Origin: an uncultured Eubacteriales bacterium
GTDB taxonomy: Bacteria; Bacillota; Clostridia; Christensenellales; Aristaeellaceae
Length of the DNA stretch: 64,000 bases
Assembly (NCBI GenBank): GCA_900542445.1
Contig: UQNN01000002.1
Location: 62,001 to 126,000, forward strand
Direction of reading: 5' to 3'
Shown here piece by piece: positions 60,031-64,000 of this stretch. Position numbers and translations under genes: made by a program. Within the stretch, counting starts at the first letter, position 1; every line of letters begins with the position of its first letter. The notes under the pieces were generated by a model that saw only the letters and a list, made by a program, of their open reading frames with translations, was not told the origin of the DNA and searched no databases.

Positions 60031-60093
60031 CAACGAAGTTGCGGCGGAAGTAGTTAAAAAAGAACGTTCGACAGCAGGAGAGGAAGGCGAATC

Positions 60094-60654
60094 ATGGATA
60101 CTTCAAAGCTCAAGTTCAAGGCCGACATCATGGATGAGAATGCCATGAAGCGCGCGCTTCGGCGCATTGCGCATGAAATCATCGAAAACAACGACGGCGT
60201 GGAAAACCTCCGACTGGTGGGCATTCAGCGCCGGGGCGTGACGCTGGCGAAGATGCTGCGGGAGATGATCGAACAGGTGGAGGGCGTGAAACTACCGCTG
60301 GGCGTGCTGGATATCACGTTCTACCGCGACGATCTCTCCATCCTCTCCGAGCATCCGGTCGTCAACGCGACAGACCTTCCCTTTCAGGTGCAGGACGCGC
60401 GCATTGTGATGGTGGACGACGTGCTCTTTTCCGGGCGCACGGCGCGCGCGGCGATGGACGCGATCTGCGACATGGGGCGGCCGAGCTGCATTCAGCTGGC
60501 GGTAATGGTGGATCGCGGTCACAGGGAACTGCCAATCCGTGCGGATTACGTCGGCAAAAATCTGCCGACGAGCAAAAACGAGCTGGTCGGCGTGCGTGTG
60601 CCGGAATTTGACGGCGACATGAGCGTCGTTCTGTATGACAAAAGGAGCGAGTGA
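60094..60654 (+). CDS. pyrR: Bifunctional pyr operon regulator/uracil phosphoribosyltransferase PyrR
   Basis: 186 residues. PRTase fold with the PRPP loop RIVMVDDVLFSGRTARAAMD near residue 105. Typical early segments are RRIAHEIIENN and LVGIQRRGVTLAKML, with LDITFYRDDLS near 75. PyrR binds the leader RNA when UMP is high and causes termination, and also has weak uracil phosphoribosyltransferase activity. It is first in the operon, directly after a matching binding loop and terminator, so it controls its own synthesis. Ribosome site GAGAGGAAGG. Confidence 0.95.
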   Translation: MDTSKLKFKADIMDENAMKRALRRIAHEIIENNDGVENLRLVGIQRRGVTLAKMLREMIEQVEGVKLPLGVLDITFYRDDLSILSEHPVVNATDLPFQVQDARIVMVDDVLFSGRTARAAMDAICDMGRPSCIQLAVMVDRGHRELPIRADYVGKNLPTSKNELVGVRVPEFDGDMSVVLYDKRSE

Positions 60655-60656
60655 GC

Positions 60657-61577
60657 ATGAAGCGCAAAGATTTGCTGGGTCTTGACGGCGTGAGCCGCGA
60701 GGAGATCACCTCCATTCTCGATACGGCGCTGATGATGCGCCAGGTTGTTCGATCCAACAACAAAAAGACGGCGCATTTGCAGGGAAAATCCATCGTGACG
60801 CTGTTCTATGAAAATTCCACGCGCACGCGCATGTCCTTCGAGCTGGCGAGCAAATACATGTCCGCCGCGGCGGCGAATATCTCCGCCAGCGCGTCGAGCG
60901 TGGCCAAGGGCGAAACGCTCATCGATACCGGCGTGACGCTTGACCAGATGGGCACGGACGTCATCATCATCCGCCATCCGATGAGCGGCGCGCCGACGCT
61001 GCTGGCCAAACATGTGAAGGCGAGCGTCATCAACGCAGGAGACGGCATGAACGAGCATCCGACGCAGGCGTTGCTGGACATGCTGACGATGCGGGAGCAC
61101 CTCGGCGGTCTGGAGGGCGCGAAGGTCGCCATCTGCGGCGATGTGATGCATTCCCGCGTGGCGCGCAGCAACATCTACGGCCTGACGACGATGGGCGCGA
61201 AGGTCGTGCTCTGCGCGCCGCCGACGCTGATTCCGCCGCGCATGGACGAGCTGGGCTGCGCCATCGCCCCGACGATTGAGGACGCGTGCGAAAACGCGGA
61301 CGTCGTGATGGGTCTGCGCATTCAGCGCGAGCGCCAGCAGAAGGGGCTGTTCCCCTCCGTGGCGGAATATTGCGACCATTGGGAGATCACGCCGGAAAGG
61401 CTGGCGCTGGCGAAAAAGGATGCGCTGGTCATGCACCCCGGTCCGATGAACCGCGGCGTGGAAATCGCTTCGAGCGTCGCGGACTGTGGTCAGTCGGTCA
61501 TCACTCAACAGGTTGAAAGCGGCGTGGCTGTGCGCATGGCGCTGCTCTACATGCTCACCAGAAGGGAGAATGCGTGA
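60657..61577 (+). CDS. pyrB: Aspartate carbamoyltransferase catalytic chain
   Basis: 306 residues, normal for ATCase. The carbamoyl phosphate loop is FYENSTRTRMSFELASK near residue 50, then DVIIIRHPMSGAP, the NAGDGMNEHPTQALLDMLTM signature near 130, and MHPGPMNRGVEI near 260. It joins carbamoyl phosphate and aspartate in the second pyrimidine step. ATG 60657 with AAAGGAG 9 bases upstream, 2 bases after pyrR; a GTG two codons earlier overlaps the pyrR stop and is less likely. No pyrI is present in the window, as in Bacillus-type operons. Confidence 0.96.
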   Translation: MKRKDLLGLDGVSREEITSILDTALMMRQVVRSNNKKTAHLQGKSIVTLFYENSTRTRMSFELASKYMSAAAANISASASSVAKGETLIDTGVTLDQMGTDVIIIRHPMSGAPTLLAKHVKASVINAGDGMNEHPTQALLDMLTMREHLGGLEGAKVAICGDVMHSRVARSNIYGLTTMGAKVVLCAPPTLIPPRMDELGCAIAPTIEDACENADVVMGLRIQRERQQKGLFPSVAEYCDHWEITPERLALAKKDALVMHPGPMNRGVEIASSVADCGQSVITQQVESGVAVRMALLYMLTRRENA

Positions 61578-62863
61578 TGGAAAAGCTTTTGATTCGGGGC
61601 GGCCGTGTGATCGACCCGGCCAACGGTGTGGATCAGGTTGCAGACGTGTTGGTTGAAGATGGAAAAATCGCGGCCGTCGGCGAGGGGCTTTCTGCCGAGG
61701 GCGCGGCGGTTTACGACGCGGCGGGCAAGGTCGTCGCGCCGGGCTTTATCGACATGCACTGCCATCTGCGCGATCCCGGTCAGGAATACAAGGAAGATAT
61801 CGTTTCCGGCACGCGCGCGGCGGCGCACGGCGGTTTTACGGCGGTCTGCTGCATGCCCAACACCAAGCCGGTCAATGACAATGCGGCGGTGACGCGCTAT
61901 ATCATTGAAAAAGCGGAGACGCAGGGAAGCGGCGTACACGTCTACCCGGTCGGCGCGGTTTCCAAGAGCCTAAACGGTGTGGAAATGGCGGAAATCGGCC
62001 GGATGAAGGAAGCAGGCATCATCGCGATTTCCGATGACGGCCAGCCGGTAGCGAATTCAAACCTGTTCCGTCTGGCGATGCAGTATGCCGATCACTTCGG
62101 CCTGTTCATCATGAGCCACAGCGAGGATAAGAACCTCGTCGGCGACGGCGTGATGAACGAGGGCTTTATCTCCACGAAGCTGGGGCTGCCGGGCATCACG
62201 CGCGCGGCGGAAGAGGTGATGATTGCCCGCGACATTTTGGTTGCGGAGGCGGAGGGCAAGCGGATTCACCTGTGCCACGTCTCCACGCGAGGCGGCGTAC
62301 AGCTGGTGCGCGAGGCGAAAGCGCGCGGTGTTCGCGTGACGGCGGAGACCACGCCGCACTACATCGGCGCGACGGACGAGTGGGTCATCGGCTACGACAG
62401 TCGGTGCCGCGTGAATCCGCCGCTGCGCGAGGAAGCGGACAGGCTGGCCTGCATCGAGGGCCTGTGCGACGGCACGATTGACGTGATTGCGACCGACCAT
62501 GCGCCGCACCACGAGGATGAGAAGCGCTGCGAGTTCCATCTGGCGGCAAGCGGCATCAGCGGGTTTGAGACGGCGTTCTGCATCAGCAACACCATGCTGG
62601 TGAAATCCGGAAGAATGACGCTGTCCGATTTGATCGAGCGGATGAGCGTGCGCCCGGCGAAGCTGCTGGGCGTTCCGGGCGGCAGTCTTTCCATCGGCAG
62701 CGCGGCGGACGTGGCGGTCTTCGACCCGGACAAAGAAGTGGTTGTGGACGCAAGCAAGTTCCTTTCCCGCGGCAAAAACACGCCGTTTGACGGCAAGCGC
62801 TACTTTGGCGAAATCGCTTTGACGCTGGTCGGCGGCAGGACCGCCTATCAGGGAAACGATTGA
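61577..62863 (+). CDS. pyrC: Dihydroorotase
   Basis: 428 residues of class I dihydroorotase. Metal site FIDMHCHLRDPGQEYKEDI near residue 58; further ligands in MSHSEDKN and LCHVSTRGGV; catalytic aspartate in VIATDHAPHH near 305. The C-terminal beta part contains SAADVAVFDPD. It cyclises carbamoyl aspartate to dihydroorotate, following pyrB directly. The ATG at 61577 shares a base with the pyrB stop, with GGGAG 8 bases before it; the GTG at 61574 is an alternative. Confidence 0.95.
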   Translation: MEKLLIRGGRVIDPANGVDQVADVLVEDGKIAAVGEGLSAEGAAVYDAAGKVVAPGFIDMHCHLRDPGQEYKEDIVSGTRAAAHGGFTAVCCMPNTKPVNDNAAVTRYIIEKAETQGSGVHVYPVGAVSKSLNGVEMAEIGRMKEAGIIAISDDGQPVANSNLFRLAMQYADHFGLFIMSHSEDKNLVGDGVMNEGFISTKLGLPGITRAAEEVMIARDILVAEAEGKRIHLCHVSTRGGVQLVREAKARGVRVTAETTPHYIGATDEWVIGYDSRCRVNPPLREEADRLACIEGLCDGTIDVIATDHAPHHEDEKRCEFHLAASGISGFETAFCISNTMLVKSGRMTLSDLIERMSVRPAKLLGVPGGSLSIGSAADVAVFDPDKEVVVDASKFLSRGKNTPFDGKRYFGEIALTLVGGRTAYQGND

Positions 62864-62865
62864 GA

Positions 62866-63045
62866 AACGATTGAGGCTCCGCCTCAAACTCCGGTCGGAA
62901 CCTGAGGTTCCGACACCTCCCGCTTCATGAACCGCAATGCGGTTCATGGGAGGAAAGGGTAAGGCGGCGGCAGAACGCCGCGAAGCGAAGAAAGGGTGCA
63001 GGGAACGCGTTCCCTGCTGGGGTTTGGGGCAAAGCCCCAAGAAAG
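62866..63045. repeat. Mosaic palindrome element, copy 9 (alternative central unit)
   Basis: Units: TTGAGGCTCCGCCTCAA (62871-62887); TCGGAACCTGAGGTTCCGA (62895-62913); central CATGAACCGC-AAT-GCGGTTCATG (62926-62948) in place of the usual CGCGGCATGCCGCG; GCGGCGGCAGAACGCCGC; GCAGGGAACGCGTTCCCTGC (62998-63017); TTGGGGCAAAGCCCCAA (63024-63040). It separates pyrC and pyrF inside the operon, so here it is transcribed within a message. Confidence 0.86.
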
Positions 63046-63055
63046 GGTTATAAAT

Positions 63056-63994
63056 ATGAATATCATGGAAAAACTCGCAAAGCGAATTTCTGAACTTAAA
63101 AATCCGACTGTCGCGGGCCTCGATACCCGCATTGAATATCTGCCGGAAAACTTTGTCAGGGAAGTTCTGCCAAACGGCATTCATTCCTTCGAGGATGCGG
63201 CGAAAGCTGTTTACGCCTACAACGTGCGCCTGATTGACGCGCTGTGCGACATTGTGCCGGCGGTCAAGGTGCAGGTGGCGTATTATGAGATGTATGGCCC
63301 GGCAGGCATGGAAGTCTACGAAAAGACGATCCGCTATGCGCATGAAAAGGGGCTTATCGTGATGGCGGACGTGAAGCGCAACGACATTGGCGCGACGGCC
63401 GCGTGTTACGCAAACGCTTATGTCGGCAAGACGGATATGCCGGATGGCGCGCAGGCCGCGTTCGGCGCGGACATCGCGACGATCAACCCGTATCTCGGTG
63501 TGGACGGCATCAAGCCCTTTACCGACGCCTGCCGCGACAACGGAACGGGCGTGTTCGTGCTGGTGAAGACGAGCAATCCGTCCTCCGGCCAGCTTCAGGA
63601 CATGCGTTTTGAAGACGGGCGCACGCTGTATCAGGCGGTGGCCGATCTGGTTGAGACATGGGGGGAGGAGACGCGCGGCGAGAGCGGGTATTCCGCCGTC
63701 GGCGCGGTCGTCGGCGCGACCTATCCCCAGCAGGGCATTGAACTGCGCGCGCGCATGCCGCATGCGTTCTTCCTCGTGCCGGGTTATGGCGCTCAGGGCG
63801 CGAAGGGAATGGACATCGCGGGCTGCTTCGACGCGAACGGCAACGGCGCGATTGTCAACGCCTCCCGGTCGATCCTCTGCGCGTGGAAAAAGCGCGAGGG
63901 CATGGCCTTCGACGCGGCGGCGCGCGAGGAAGCGCTGCGCATGAAGGAAGACCTTGCGAGCAGCCTCGCGGCCATCGGCAAGGCCATCCAGTGA
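63056..63994 (+). CDS. pyrF: Orotidine-5'-phosphate decarboxylase, long form
   Basis: 312 residues, the PyrF type 2 (mycobacterial/clostridial) group, longer than the 240-residue type 1. PTVAGLDTRIEYLPENF holds the first active-site aspartate, VKVQVAYYEMYGPAGMEVYE follows, and the catalytic lysine-aspartate set is MADVKRNDIGATAACYA near residue 105. C-terminal phosphate loop: FFLVPGYGAQGAKGMDI. It decarboxylates OMP to UMP. Start at 63056; the open frame upstream runs through the palindrome element. AAAGGG before the start is supplied by the edge of that element. Confidence 0.94.
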   Translation: MNIMEKLAKRISELKNPTVAGLDTRIEYLPENFVREVLPNGIHSFEDAAKAVYAYNVRLIDALCDIVPAVKVQVAYYEMYGPAGMEVYEKTIRYAHEKGLIVMADVKRNDIGATAACYANAYVGKTDMPDGAQAAFGADIATINPYLGVDGIKPFTDACRDNGTGVFVLVKTSNPSSGQLQDMRFEDGRTLYQAVADLVETWGEETRGESGYSAVGAVVGATYPQQGIELRARMPHAFFLVPGYGAQGAKGMDIAGCFDANGNGAIVNASRSILCAWKKREGMAFDAAAREEALRMKEDLASSLAAIGKAIQ

Positions 63995-64000
63995 GGAGGG
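63995..64000 (+). other. Ribosome binding site of the next gene (cut off)
   Basis: AGGAGG occupies the last six bases, immediately after the pyrF stop, so the operon continues beyond the window (often pyrK/pyrD or pyrE in such operons, but nothing is visible). Confidence 0.6.

Overview
The window looks like the chromosome of a fairly GC-rich, endospore-forming member of the Clostridia (Firmicutes), possibly a gut Christensenellales/Oscillospirales-type lineage. The evidence is the sporulation genes yabP and yabQ next to divIC and a ppx-like gene, strong AGGAGG-type ribosome binding sites, a PyrR-controlled pyr operon and a clostridial FGAM synthase. The species cannot be named from the sequence alone.

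Backbone, 1-34.6 kb. It starts in the 3' end of a purine gene (purL). Next come an XRE repressor, a polyprenyl-phosphate sugar transferase, a ferredoxin-like protein divergent from a Crp/Fnr regulator whose end is frameshifted, and a GHKL/LytTR two-component pair divergent from a small secreted protein. A recQ-led operon follows, with three tandem paralogous membrane glycosyltransferases, an Ldh_2-type dehydrogenase and a MATE transporter. After it lie a phosphofructokinase, an SsuABC-like ABC transporter, a second two-component system and an amino-sugar/triose-phosphate cluster (nagB-like, nagA, class II aldolase, triose-phosphate isomerase-like, LarA-like). The segment ends with an orphan solute-binding protein, a degenerate SDR-like gene, yabP-yabQ-divIC-ppx and two tRNA genes (initiator and elongator Met). 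Nine intergenic regions of the backbone hold mosaic chains of short palindromes that share one architecture.

Integrated element, 34.6-50.3 kb. A 42-bp exact direct repeat of the tRNA-Met 3' half bounds an integrative mobilizable element. It has a tyrosine recombinase, a RepA-like ATPase, a MobQ relaxase with an accessory protein and a recognisable oriT, and an XRE regulator. Its cargo is a type I restriction-modification system plus two NTPases (archaeal-ATPase/DUF234 and KAP families). The hsdS locus is split into two opposed half genes sharing a 20-bp inverted repeat, so inversion would build a full-length specificity subunit.

CRISPR region, 50.5-59.7 kb. A complete type I-C system has an unusual order: cas4-cas1-cas2-cas3, then a separate promoter and cas5c-cas8c-cas7, then a 13-repeat array. 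A degenerate, inverted CRISPR repeat end lies between cas3 and cas5c. The array abuts a truncated, frameshifted gene remnant.

Pyrimidine region, 59.7-64 kb. A promoter, PyrR-binding loop and terminator precede pyrR-pyrB-pyrC-pyrF. The window ends at the ribosome binding site of a further gene.
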